This document shows positions 54,486 through 62,975 of a stretch of 64,000 nt of DNA, in pieces. Within the stretch, counting starts at the first letter, position 1. Every line of letters begins with the position of its first letter. The notes beneath the pieces are model-generated. The model searched no databases. It saw only the letters and a program-made list of their open reading frames with translations, and was not told where the DNA came from. The position numbers and the translations under genes were made by a program. The stretch is from Pseudomonadota bacterium (lineage in GTDB: Bacteria; Pseudomonadota; Gammaproteobacteria; Acidiferrobacterales; Acidiferrobacteraceae): the NCBI GenBank assembly GCA_021819125.1, contig JAKARW010000002.1:23377-87376 (forward strand). Direction: 5' to 3'.

Positions 54486-54845
54486 ATGGCAAAAGTGGAT
54501 CTGAGCAGTATTCAGGATATCGACGGGTTTATCGCAGCGGCGCTCGGCGATTCGAGTAGCGGCATGCTGTTGGCGAGGACCGGAAACCAGGCGGTCGACC
54601 TGGATCTGGCGATAGCCGGCAATTCGGAGGTGGTGAACACGAAACGCGCACTGGTGGCGCGCCTGAATCTCGACGACAAGATCGAGGATATCCTTATTAC
54701 GCTTGGCAAGCAGTACCACCTGATCCGGCCCCTGGAACGTAACGACCAGCTGTTCCTCTATCTGATGCTGGATCGCGCCAAGGCCAATCTCGCCATGGCC
54801 CGCCATGAATTGAGGGTCTACGAAAAGACCCTGGATTTTTCTTAA
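54486..54845 (+). CDS. roadblock/LC7-like protein 2
   Basis: A 119-aa small protein resembling roadblock folds: SSGMLLARTGNQAVDLDL N-terminal strand and HLIRPLERNDQLFLYLMLDR-type strand pair followed by AKANLAMARHELRVYEKTL helix. Its 3' two-fifths recurs in altered form at 59845 and 62389. Ends in LDFS; the downstream copies read through a frame altered after the same TLDF. Confidence 0.72.
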   Translation: MAKVDLSSIQDIDGFIAAALGDSSSGMLLARTGNQAVDLDLAIAGNSEVVNTKRALVARLNLDDKIEDILITLGKQYHLIRPLERNDQLFLYLMLDRAKANLAMARHELRVYEKTLDFS

Positions 54846-55112
54846 AGCAGGTGCGGGGACCTTGCCCAAACGCGGCCATGGGGGCCGCTATGGCGGGCCA
54901 CGGCTGACTCAAGGTGTCGCACCAGGCAAGACGGGGTCTTTGTGAAAGACATCATACTTATTGCCTCACCAAAACCCGCGGGCCGCATGCCCAAAGACCG
55001 TCCATGACACGCAGCGCAGCCCAGCCGCTTATCCTGCCGTACAGGGGCCTCGCCGATAAGGCGAATGTCGTACGGCGTGCGCCGGGGCCTATCGCCATTG
55101 AGAGATCACACC
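54846..55112. other. gap between roadblock 2 and ligase fusion
   Basis: 267 bases without a gene. It contains a two-part inverted repeat at 55036-55076 (outer GCCGTAC/GTACGGC, inner TCGCC/GGCGA). Confidence 0.45.
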
Positions 55113-56612
55113 ATGACCGTACGCTGGCATGAAACCCCCCTCCTCGATCCCGGCATGTTTTATGACTATGAACGCGCGATCCTGGCACAGGCATCGACGG
55201 GCGATGTGCCACTCGGCTTTGCGCGCCTTGGGCCTTGCGCGCTGGTCGGGGTCTTCGATGATCCGGATCGTTCGCTCAGGCGCTCGTTTGTCGATGGCCA
55301 CCTGCCGATCGTGCGCCGGCGCACCGGCGGCGGCAGTCTTTATGTCGACCAGGGGACGACCCTCATGGTCGCGGCCCTACCGCGGGTCCTGGTAGCGCAA
55401 CATGCGCTGACCGCGATAATCGCACTTGTCGGCGAAGTGATTGCCGAGGCGTTGCGCAGCCAGGGTATGAGTGCGACATTTACCGCCCCTAATGACATCA
55501 CAGACGACGGCCGCAAAAGGGGTAGTGTGTTCGCCGTGCGGTGTGGCGAAGAGATACTCATCGAGGCGGCTCTCTTGTTTGCGGTCGATATCGACTCCCT
55601 GATGAAGACCATCAAGCTGCCGCTCGAGAAATTGTCGGCGGCGGGATTGTTGGCCGCCGCCCAGCGGTTTGCCCCCATCGGTGGCCGAGAGCCCTCGGCG
55701 GTGGCGGCGCGCATCTATCCTGCGATCGCCGCGGCGCTTGCCACGCGCCTGACGATGGGCGTGGCGGTCCAAACGCCACCCGCCGTCCGTATCGAACCCC
55801 CGCCCCCCGGCAGGACCGGCCTCATTCCCGACGTCAGCGCTTTTCTAAAGACCCAGGGGGGCGTCTTGTATCTCGACATCCTACTCGACGGTGAGAGCGT
55901 GCGCGCCGCGCGCGTCAACGGTGGGGTCCAGTGCGCGGGGGCCACCGACTTGGAGCAACTGGCCAACGCCATGACCGGGGTGCGCCTCGATGATCTGGAA
56001 GCCGCCGCCTTGGCCGCGGCGCCAAGGGACACCCTTGGCTTCGACCACAGGGATGTTGGCTACCTCGCGCGGCTTTGTGTGGAGCGTCAGCTTCTGGGCG
56101 AGCGCCTGGGTATCCCGGGGGGCGCCGAGCGCGTGACGCTCTACAGCCCGCGCCGCGACCAAGGGTTCGCGGATCTGCTCGCCGATGTGGGGGCCCTGTT
56201 GCTGCCCTACTGCGCCAAGCCCGCCTGGTGCAAATGGCGCCATCGTGATGGCTGCCCGGAATGTGGACAATGCGCCGTGGGAGAGGCCTATCGCCTCGGG
56301 CGGGAACGCGACCTACCCGTGACCACGATCACCCGCTACGAGCATCTGCACATGGTGTTGGCGCAGCTGCGCGCCACGGGAATACGCACGTTTTTGGGCG
56401 TCTGCTGTACGGAATTCTTTCTCAAACGCGACTATGCCTTCGTAGAGGCCGGCCTGGGGGCCATATTCATCGATATCGGCGGCGACACCTGTTACGCGCT
56501 GCGCGCCGAAGAGTCGGCGTATCGCGGCGAGTTTACAGCCGAGGCGACACTCGATTCCCGATTGCTGGATCAGGTGTTGCGCCTGAGCGACACGCATGAC
56601 CCATCGATTTAG
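55113..56612 (+). CDS. lipoate-protein ligase A-like / DUF116 fusion
   Basis: A 499-aa protein with two parts. N-terminal about 1-230 resembles lipoate-protein ligases: RRRTGGGSLYVDQGTTLMV and DGRKRGSVFAVRCGEEILI (candidate catalytic Lys). The C-terminal 200 residues match DUF116: PYCAKPAWCKWRHRDGCPEC near residue 370, then GQCAVGEA, and FLGVCCTEFF near 430; the cysteines suggest an Fe-S or zinc site. The middle (about 230-330) resembles a lipoate-accessory domain. Start ATG at 55113; 16 upstream codons unsupported. Its last codons overlap the homology with the sensor 3' end at 56599. Confidence 0.78.
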   Translation: MTVRWHETPLLDPGMFYDYERAILAQASTGDVPLGFARLGPCALVGVFDDPDRSLRRSFVDGHLPIVRRRTGGGSLYVDQGTTLMVAALPRVLVAQHALTAIIALVGEVIAEALRSQGMSATFTAPNDITDDGRKRGSVFAVRCGEEILIEAALLFAVDIDSLMKTIKLPLEKLSAAGLLAAAQRFAPIGGREPSAVAARIYPAIAAALATRLTMGVAVQTPPAVRIEPPPPGRTGLIPDVSAFLKTQGGVLYLDILLDGESVRAARVNGGVQCAGATDLEQLANAMTGVRLDDLEAAALAAAPRDTLGFDHRDVGYLARLCVERQLLGERLGIPGGAERVTLYSPRRDQGFADLLADVGALLLPYCAKPAWCKWRHRDGCPECGQCAVGEAYRLGRERDLPVTTITRYEHLHMVLAQLRATGIRTFLGVCCTEFFLKRDYAFVEAGLGAIFIDIGGDTCYALRAEESAYRGEFTAEATLDSRLLDQVLRLSDTHDPSI

Positions 56613-56686
56613 AACGAATAGTCCATCTTTGGGAACTCTTCGTAGGGGCGGTAATGCGAGGAGTCCGATGAGAAACTCAAAGCTCA
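56599..56686 (-). pseudogene. decayed 3' end of the PDC/Cache sensor gene (copy A)
   Basis: About 88 bases with clear similarity to the 3' end of the sensor gene at 62765. There is a 1-base insertion (TTTGAG against TTGAG) that shifts the frame and a TGG to TAA change near the end. A decayed third copy of the sensor end. Confidence 0.7.
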
Positions 56687-56919
56687 CCCGCGCATTCCAG
56701 CGCCGATGGCCGCACGGTCGTTTGGCTGGCTGCGGGCTGGCTGGCGGCGGGTAGAAGTTTCGCCCCCCACATAGAAGGGCAAACCGGTTTCCAGCGCATT
56801 AATGACGTTCAGCAGGGCTTCATTCTCGCGCGCCCCGGGGGTGATCGCATCGGGAACGTCGGCAAACGTGACGGCACGGTGCCGTCATCGGGGGTCAGGA
56901 TCACGGGGTAGTCGAACAT
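56684..56919 (-). pseudogene. frameshifted and truncated HicB-like antitoxin
   Basis: An ATG at 56919 with AGGAGGAAATA starts MFDYPVILTPDDGTV, and after a frameshift at about residue 15 the sequence continues VTFADVPDAITPGARENEAL, then LNVINALETGLPFYVGG, the HicB antitoxin fold. The frame ends at a TGA at 56684-56686, exactly where the sensor-gene remnant begins, and well short of the HicB DNA-binding domain. No hicA is adjacent. Non-functional. Confidence 0.7.
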
Positions 56920-57025
56920 TATTTCCTCCTTGCCAAACACCCCCCTTATTGGATTGGAACTGTGCCGTCCGTATCGTCTCAATACGCGCCATCTTCTCCC
57001 GTCTATGCGGTCTATTGTCGTGTTT

Positions 57026-58003
57026 TTATCCTGCCGAGTACGGACCCAAGAACCGCACACCATTAAAATGGATCAAGTGGCTCGGGTGATCGGCAATCCA
57101 CACCTCGGACTCCCAGGAAATCACTTCCTGGTACTTGTTGAACGTGCGGCGGTCAGGGAAAGCGGACACGAACACGAGGCCGGCGCCGCAATCCTGAAAG
57201 AGTTCGCTCAACTCCTGGTGGCGTTTGGCGTCCACGGGTCCATGCGAGGTCACGGCCTCGGCCAGGATGAGCCAACTCCGATCCGGGTCGTAGATCATGA
57301 CATCGGGCATTTTGCCATGCGCTCCCATGGTGATACCAAGGGAGGCCAGCAAGGACTCGTTACAGTATCCCCATTTCTTCCCCGTATCGCCGGCATACAC
57401 GAGTTGCCCGCCCGGTATAAAACGCGGTCCAAATTCTTCACAGAGGGCCTTGATGAGCGCGCTATGATGGCCGGGTGAAAGCAGGACCTCCTGCCCCGAA
57501 GCGACCCATAACGGGACCATGCGCATCCAGCGGGGCATCGCCTGTTGGGCGACCAACGTCCCACGGACCGCGAGAAAGTTGGCGAGCCTCATCGCATACT
57601 CCTCGGTCCCTAAGGCCTGGAGGGCATCCAGGCACGCCGGTTCTATCTGGTAGACGGCGTTCGGGCTATTGACCGGCCGGTCAGGCTGGTCCGGGTTGTA
57701 GAGCGCAAGCCCGGCCTGGATAAACTGATGCATGGTCTGACGGCGGAAGGTCTCGCGCGTATTGGGCGCGTAGGGCTTTTCGTAATGAAGACGCGCCCAG
57801 TCCATGATCGGCGTGATGCCCATCAAGGGGTCTGTGGCCGCGTTCCAGGGCTTGTCTGGGGTGAGATCTAACAAGGCCAACAGACAAAGGGCGGAGCGCT
57901 CATTGCGTTGTGCCCGTGGCATGCCCAAATCGTCCAGCACACCCAAGGCCTCCTGGATCCGTTGGGTCTTGGGATCGTTATTACTCACGGCATCGCTCGA
58001 CAC
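57026..58003 (-). CDS. BsuBI/PstI-type restriction endonuclease
   Basis: A 325-aa type II restriction enzyme. The C-terminal block GGQLVYAGDTGKKWGYCNES, then MPDVMIYDPDRSWLILAEAV and TSHGPVDAKRHQEL, matches the BsuBI/PstI family; D of PDV and E of LAEAV are the PD-(D/E)XK metal ligands. The specificity cannot be confirmed here but PstI-family enzymes recognise CTGCAG. Overlaps the methyltransferase gene by 23 bases. Confidence 0.88.
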   Translation of the reverse strand: MSSDAVSNNDPKTQRIQEALGVLDDLGMPRAQRNERSALCLLALLDLTPDKPWNAATDPLMGITPIMDWARLHYEKPYAPNTRETFRRQTMHQFIQAGLALYNPDQPDRPVNSPNAVYQIEPACLDALQALGTEEYAMRLANFLAVRGTLVAQQAMPRWMRMVPLWVASGQEVLLSPGHHSALIKALCEEFGPRFIPGGQLVYAGDTGKKWGYCNESLLASLGITMGAHGKMPDVMIYDPDRSWLILAEAVTSHGPVDAKRHQELSELFQDCGAGLVFVSAFPDRRTFNKYQEVISWESEVWIADHPSHLIHFNGVRFLGPYSAG

Positions 58004-59489
58004 AGGCGTCGATGGCCTCTTGTGTTGCCGGTCCTGCCCGCTTGGCCCATTGTCCGTAACGGATCAGGGTGGCATGATCGGGATATCGCAAAGCGCGCAG
58101 ATCCCCGGCGTTGACTTGGGTATGCCCGCTAAATTCGCGAAAGGCCTGGTCTGCCCCGCTGGAATTGAGGAACACCGCGAGCCCCCGCGCCAGATCCTCG
58201 GGGAGGCCTGCCTTGCTGTGGTGGAAAACGTTCAAGTGGTTCTCAAACCCATACAGGGGTTGTGGCATCTCGTTGGGGTCGATCACAAAGGCCACCAAGC
58301 GCCGCCGTTCCTCCTTCGCGGAAAACCGCTTGGTAAGCGTATAGAAGCCGCGCGGCATGAGCCATTTGCGGGTCTCGGGATGGAGCGCCAGAGCATTGGG
58401 TTTCTTGTGCGCCACAGGCCAGGAAAGATGACCGCCCGGGAAGTGGTGCGCATATAAGAGCGGGGCATAGTCCCCGTCCGGAGTCGCCTGCGCGTGCGCA
58501 CGCACTCGAAAATCGACCACGGGGCCCGTGGAGACCGTAAGGCCCAGGTCCGCTAGGGTACATGGCAAAAGCGCGCGCAACTTGTCGTCGTGGCCATCTG
58601 GAATGCGAATGAACTGATGGGGATCTCCTGGGTGGACGATTTCTGCAAAGGGGACTTCCCGGCTCTCAAGATCGGTAAAGTGCGCATCTTGAGAAAAGGA
58701 CACGGCCACGGACTGGGGCTTGGCGCCACGTACCAACCGGATAATGATGTTTTCCTGCAAGACCTCGTCGTCTTTAAAGGCACTGCTTCGGCTCTCAAAG
58801 ACATGAAGATGGGTAATGGCTGTCCGTTCCAAGAGAAAACGACGAAAGGGTCGAAAGTAAGTGCCATTACAGAAACTCCGAGGGACAATGGCGACGATTT
58901 CCCCGCCCTCTGCCATCAAGGCGATGGTAAGTCCCAGGAATGCACTGTAGAGGTTACCGGTCTCAAGACCTATAGCCCGCAAGAGCCGCCGATATTCAGA
59001 GGCGTTCGTGATCTTCTTGTACGGCGGATTGAGAATGGCATGGGTAAACCGAGGGGCGCCCATACCCGACAGGAAGCTTGCCTCATGGATAAAATCGCGA
59101 TCGTGAGTCACGCCCCGAAAATGCTGTCCTCGATCACGGAGGCGCTCTTTGATATCGCCCATGTGGTCTTGAAAGTATCTCAGCAGTACCGGATCCACCT
59201 CGTAGCCGTGAGCCTCCAAGGTCGCATTCGGAGGCGCCTGCCGCACGAATTGTTCGGCGAATGCCTCCGTCAGCGATCCAACACCGGCGCCTGGATCCAG
59301 TAAACAGACTTTTGCCGGCCATTGGGCGAAGAGAGACGCCATGAAGTCCGCTATGGCGGTGGGGGTCATGAACTGACCGAGGCGCGATCGCGCGGACGGG
59401 TCGAGTTGGCCTGTCGCCACACTTCGCACCGCATCAATGGACCGACTCACGACAGGAGGCACGCTTTTGCTTAATCCGTGACTTCCCAT
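57981..59489 (-). CDS. N6-adenine DNA methyltransferase of the R-M pair
   Basis: A 502-aa methylase: SAM motif LLDPGAGVGSLTEAFA, catalytic NPPY in AILNPPYKKITN, and a variable C-terminal target-recognition region. The N-terminal RSRLGQFMTPTAIADFMASL is shared with Eco57I/BsuBI methylases. Start ATG with GAGGTGGGCAG. It precedes the endonuclease, so protection is made first. Confidence 0.92.
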   Translation of the reverse strand: MGSHGLSKSVPPVVSRSIDAVRSVATGQLDPSARSRLGQFMTPTAIADFMASLFAQWPAKVCLLDPGAGVGSLTEAFAEQFVRQAPPNATLEAHGYEVDPVLLRYFQDHMGDIKERLRDRGQHFRGVTHDRDFIHEASFLSGMGAPRFTHAILNPPYKKITNASEYRRLLRAIGLETGNLYSAFLGLTIALMAEGGEIVAIVPRSFCNGTYFRPFRRFLLERTAITHLHVFESRSSAFKDDEVLQENIIIRLVRGAKPQSVAVSFSQDAHFTDLESREVPFAEIVHPGDPHQFIRIPDGHDDKLRALLPCTLADLGLTVSTGPVVDFRVRAHAQATPDGDYAPLLYAHHFPGGHLSWPVAHKKPNALALHPETRKWLMPRGFYTLTKRFSAKEERRRLVAFVIDPNEMPQPLYGFENHLNVFHHSKAGLPEDLARGLAVFLNSSGADQAFREFSGHTQVNAGDLRALRYPDHATLIRYGQWAKRAGPATQEAIDACVERCRE

Positions 59490-59844
59490 CTGCCCACCTC
59501 AGAGTGATGACGACGGCAGTTTAGCGTCAAAACGTAGTGGTCACAACGAACTACTTTTAAGGCTGCCAGATAGTTGTTTTCTTGGATTTCACGAACACCC
59601 CTCACTTGTCATAAATCATCATATCTCCCTCCATCTAACCTATTTTCCGCACTTCCCGGGCGTAAAATCTTTGCCATTTCCCGGAGCGACACTTTCGCCT
59701 AGCCTAACGATTTCCTCCCGCACGGAAATACGTATTTGGTGAATACCCCAGCACTCGCAGCACGGTGCGCTGGGGTTCGGTCGGTTCGTCGTAGAAGCAC
59801 TGAGGCACCGTGCCATCGGCTCGCCGGATTCGGTCGTGGCGGAC
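59490..59844. other. gap upstream of methyltransferase with an unassigned remnant
   Basis: About 355 bases. The minus strand near 59740-59830 encodes a segment reading RADGTVPQCFYDEPTEPQR, which I cannot assign and which could be a decayed mobile-element piece; it runs directly into the roadblock copy. No intact gene. Confidence 0.4.
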
Positions 59845-59990
59845 CACCTGATCCGGCCCCTGGCACGTAACGACAAGCTGTTTCTCTATCTGATGCCGGA
59901 TCGCGCCAAGGCCAATCTCGCCATGGCCCGTCGTGAATCGAGGGTCTACGAAAAGACCTTGGATTTCCTCTCGAATCCCGGGTACACGCT
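59845..59990 (+). pseudogene. roadblock 2 remnant (copy B)
   Basis: Encodes LIRPLARNDKLFLYLMPDR, then AKANLAMARRESRVYEKTLD; matches the C-terminus of the protein at 54486 with several substitutions. The 5' half of the gene is missing, and the frame continues past the homology. Confidence 0.7.
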
Positions 59991-60155
59991 CACATGCGAG
60001 CGCTGCGCCATGGCTCGTGGATCCAGGCTCGAAGGTTTGCCGGGTCGGGCCGTGGAACGGGTGACCACCATCGGCCCAGCCGCAGGCGATACGACCAACG
60101 GGCCGCCCCAGGCCTGCGCGGCCCTCGTCTGGTCCGTGCAGGCCTGGGGCATGCA

Positions 60156-60366
60156 TTACCCATCGATCCAGAACGAATAATCCATCTTGAGGAACTCTTC
60201 GTAGGGGAGGTAATGCGAGGAGTCCGATGAGAAACTCAAGCTCACCATGCCGTTGAAGATGTTGACGGTGCCGGTGCGCAAATAAAACCGCCCCTCCATC
60301 GACCGTAGCGTCTTCATGTTATCCAGGATATTGCGGACGCGCTCGGCCGGGACCAAGGCATTTCCG
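60156..60366 (-). pseudogene. PDC/Cache sensor 3' remnant (copy B)
   Basis: Encodes ALVPAERVRNILDNMKTL to the C-terminal YSFWIDG, identical to the last part of the sensor at 62765. The N-terminal four-fifths are absent; the upstream flank (60367 on) is unrelated. Confidence 0.8.
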
Positions 60367-60414
60367 AACACGAATGATTTTCGGTACTACTCGTGGCTCG
60401 AGTGGACGCCGCCG

Positions 60415-60446
60415 ACCAAGGCCAGCCCCGAAAGGCTGGCCTTGGT
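60415..60446. repeat. 13-bp-arm hairpin upstream of abiE
   Basis: ACCAAGGCCAGCC (60415-60427), loop CCGAAA, GGCTGGCCTTGGT (60434-60446); a perfect 13-bp stem. No T-run follows closely. May insulate the AbiE unit from upstream transcription. Confidence 0.6.
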
Positions 60447-60554
60447 TCACGGTCATCATACGTTCCGGCTGTCTTGATGCGACCGCAGCTGCTTTGCCCG
60501 TGAATCACGACTATGATAATTAATGCGCACGCCGTGTCTAATAAAGACGCGTTA

Positions 60555-60582
60555 TTGCCCCTGGATATCATTATGTTATATT
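60555..60582 (+). promoter_or_regulatory. sigma-70 promoter of abiE operon
   Basis: TTGCCC (60555-60560), 16-bp spacer, TATATT (60577-60582). Predicted start near 60590, which would favour translation from the TTG at 60616 over the ATG at 60583. Confidence 0.5.
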
Positions 60583-60615
60583 ATGCGCGTATATCGTCTC
60601 CTTTTGAGGCATTCC

Positions 60616-61452
60616 TTGAGCAAACGGGATCATTTGCAAACAAAGACGCTGGGGCCACGGGCGGCGCAGCTCATCGTTGAACTGAACGAACTCCGCCGCT
60701 CTACGTTCACCTTAGCGGATGTGGAGGCGATTACGGGCCTGTCGCCGGCATCGGCCCGCAACCTCGTGCACAAAACCCAGCGGCGGGGCCTGGTCACGCG
60801 GCTGAAGCCTGGCCTGTACAACCTCGTGCCCTTCGAGCTCGGCCGCGCCACCGAGCACATCGACAGCCCATACTTGATCGCGCGCGAGATTGCCGGTGCC
60901 TCGCCCTACTTCCTGTCACACCGCACGGCGTTCGAACTCCATCGCATGGTGACGCAGCCGACCTTTATCGTCTATGTGTCGTGCATGCGGCGCGTCCGTT
61001 CGCAGACGATAGGTGGTTACGGGTTTCGGTTTGTCTACATCACACCGGAACAAGAATTCGGGATCATGAAGCACTGGGTCGACAAGGAACATTTTGTGAT
61101 GATCAGCGACATGGAGCGCACCATTATCGATGGTCTCCGACATCCGGCATTGGTTGGCGGCATCACGGAAGTCGCCAAGGGTTTGTGGATGAGGCGCGCC
61201 GTCCTGAAGGCCGAACGCTTGGTGGACTATGCGCAACGGCTCGGCGTCGGCGCCGTGGTTCGCCGCCTGGGATACCTGTTGGAATACTATGGCTTGGTCG
61301 ATACCTTTACGCTGGAGTCGCTGCGCGGCATGCTGACAGCCACTTACCAGCGTCTGGATCCGCTGCTCCCCGCCGAAGGGACATTCCTCTCACGTTGGCG
61401 GCTCCAACTTAATGTAACCCCAGAAGAACTGGACGCCGTGAGATTCGGCTGA
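60616..61452 (+). CDS. abiEi: AbiEi-type antitoxin
   Basis: A 278-aa protein from the TTG at 60616 (an ATG at 60583 would add 11 residues). N-terminal winged helix (FTLADVEAITGLSPASARNL, then VHKTQRRGLVTRLKPGLY) and a C-terminal AbiEi domain. AbiEi represses its own operon through inverted repeats and neutralises AbiEii; together they form a type IV toxin-antitoxin system with phage-abortive activity in other bacteria. The stop overlaps the next start (TGATG). Confidence 0.88.
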   Translation: MSKRDHLQTKTLGPRAAQLIVELNELRRSTFTLADVEAITGLSPASARNLVHKTQRRGLVTRLKPGLYNLVPFELGRATEHIDSPYLIAREIAGASPYFLSHRTAFELHRMVTQPTFIVYVSCMRRVRSQTIGGYGFRFVYITPEQEFGIMKHWVDKEHFVMISDMERTIIDGLRHPALVGGITEVAKGLWMRRAVLKAERLVDYAQRLGVGAVVRRLGYLLEYYGLVDTFTLESLRGMLTATYQRLDPLLPAEGTFLSRWRLQLNVTPEELDAVRFG

Positions 61453-62288
61453 TGATTCCCCAGCGCAATATTTCTTTGATCTCGAACGCATTGTTGGCCG
61501 CGGGCGGGCGGCGCATCCCGGAAGCCATCATAGAGCGCGACTATGTGTTGGCGTGGTTTCTAACCGGCTTGGCCGGGCATCCGCTACGCGACATCCTGGC
61601 CTTCAAAGGCGGCACGGCTCTGCGACGCTGCTGGTTTGCGAACTATCGTTTTTCGGAAGACTTGGATTTTACCCTAACCCGCCCCATGGCTTTTGAGGAG
61701 ATACTGACGGGATTGCATGAAATATTTGCTTATGTCGAGTCCGCATGCGGTCTGCATATCGCCTTTGATCGCGAAGACCGTCACGGTCACCACAACAGCT
61801 ACACATTTTATCTGCGGTATCAGGGACCGCTCCCTGCTGTAAACGATGTGAAGGTTGATATAACGATCGATGAGATTCTGTGTTTCCCTCTGCAAAATCG
61901 CCCGATTCTCCGCACCTACGACGCCTTCGACGACCTGCCCAAGGGACCTACCGTCAAGGCCTACGCCATAGAGGAGGTTATGGTCGAAAAACTTCTGGCC
62001 TTAAGCGACCGCGCGCGTAACGAGCCACGCGATTTATATGACCTCTGGTACTTATTCGGCGCGACCGACGTACGCATTGCAGACCTTCGGGCCGAGCTCG
62101 ACGTCAAGCTCGCGGCGCGGCAACGTGCCGCGCCTGGATTAGAGCAGGCCATTGCCGCAAAGGAAGATCGCCTACGAAGGCTCTGGGCCAAGCGCCTTGA
62201 ACATCACGTGAGTCGGCTGCCACCCTACGATGAGGCGTTTCGCGAAGTTCTGCGCGCGCTTCGAGCCGCCCAATTACCCGAGTCCTGA
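61452..62288 (+). CDS. abiEii: AbiEii-type nucleotidyltransferase toxin
   Basis: A 278-aa nucleotidyltransferase-like toxin: FKGGTALRRCWF (GG-S/T motif), RFSEDLDFTL (catalytic acidic pair) and KVDITIDEILCFP, then VMVEKLLALSDRARNEPRDLYD in two segments, the core of the AbiEii/AbiGii family. Probably transfers nucleotides onto RNA. Both genes lie between two copies of a 522-bp repeat. Confidence 0.9.
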   Translation: MIPQRNISLISNALLAAGGRRIPEAIIERDYVLAWFLTGLAGHPLRDILAFKGGTALRRCWFANYRFSEDLDFTLTRPMAFEEILTGLHEIFAYVESACGLHIAFDREDRHGHHNSYTFYLRYQGPLPAVNDVKVDITIDEILCFPLQNRPILRTYDAFDDLPKGPTVKAYAIEEVMVEKLLALSDRARNEPRDLYDLWYLFGATDVRIADLRAELDVKLAARQRAAPGLEQAIAAKEDRLRRLWAKRLEHHVSRLPPYDEAFREVLRALRAAQLPES

Positions 62289-62388
62289 TCACCATAACGT
62301 GGCTTCATTTTTCCATGGATGCCTCGGTCGTTTTTCCCGGCGAAGGGTCGCCGATAAATCTCATGTCGTTAAAAACGAAGCGCACGGG

Positions 62389-62600
62389 TGGCGCGCCTCA
62401 ATCTCAACGGCAAGATCGCGGATATTCTTGAGATTACGCTTGGCAAACAGTATCACCTGATCCGGCCCCTGGCACGTAACGACAAGCTGTTTCTCTATCT
62501 GATGCCGGATCGCGCCAAGGCCAATCTCGCCATGGCCCGTCGTGAATCGAGGGTCTACGAAAAGACCTTGGATTTCCTCTCGAATCCCGGGTACACGCTC
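62389..62600 (+). pseudogene. roadblock 2 remnant (copy C)
   Basis: The frame opens with MARLNLNGKIADILEITLGK and continues with YHLIRPLARNDKLFLYLMPD; compared with 54486 it has one extra codon (ILEITL versus ILITL). Similarity extends leftward of the 522-bp repeat (to about 62370), so copy C is the longer copy. The 5' half is missing. Confidence 0.7.
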
Positions 62601-62975
62601 ACATGCGAGCGCTGCGCCATGGCTCGTGGATCCAGGCTCGAAGGTTTGCCGGGTCGGGCCGTGGAACGGGTGACCACCATCGGCCCAGCCGCAGGCGATA
62701 CGACCAACGGGCCGCCCCAGGCCTGCGCGGCCCTCGTCTGGTCCGTGCAGGCCTGGGGCATGCATTACCCATCGATCCAGAACGAATAATCCATCTTGAG
62801 GAACTCTTCGTAGGGGAGGTAATGCGAGGAGTCCGATGAGAAACTCAAGCTCACCATGCCGTTGAAGATGTTGACGGTGCCGGTGCGCAAATAAAACCGC
62901 CCCTCCATCGACCGTAGCGTCTTCATGTTATCCAGGATATTGCGGACGCGCTCGGCCGGGACCAAGGCATTTCCG
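62454..62975. repeat. 522-bp direct repeat, copy C
   Basis: Same sequence as 59845-60366. Here the right end continues into the intact sensor gene, so this copy holds the parental junction of the sensor end. Confidence 0.85.

Larger units (their letters stand above)
59845..60366. repeat. 522-bp direct repeat, copy B
   Basis: Matches 62454-62975 over its full length at an offset of exactly 2609 bases; I saw no differences. It begins at CACCTGATCCGG within a roadblock-like 3' end and ends at GCATTTCCG within a sensor 3' end, so it spans the convergent roadblock-end/sensor-end junction. The two copies bracket the AbiE pair. Confidence 0.85.

Noticed and set aside
59994-60230. Identical 78-codon frames at 59994 and 62603 as duplicated genes
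   Set aside because: They are identical only because they lie inside the 522-bp repeat; no ribosome site or homology supports them as genes.
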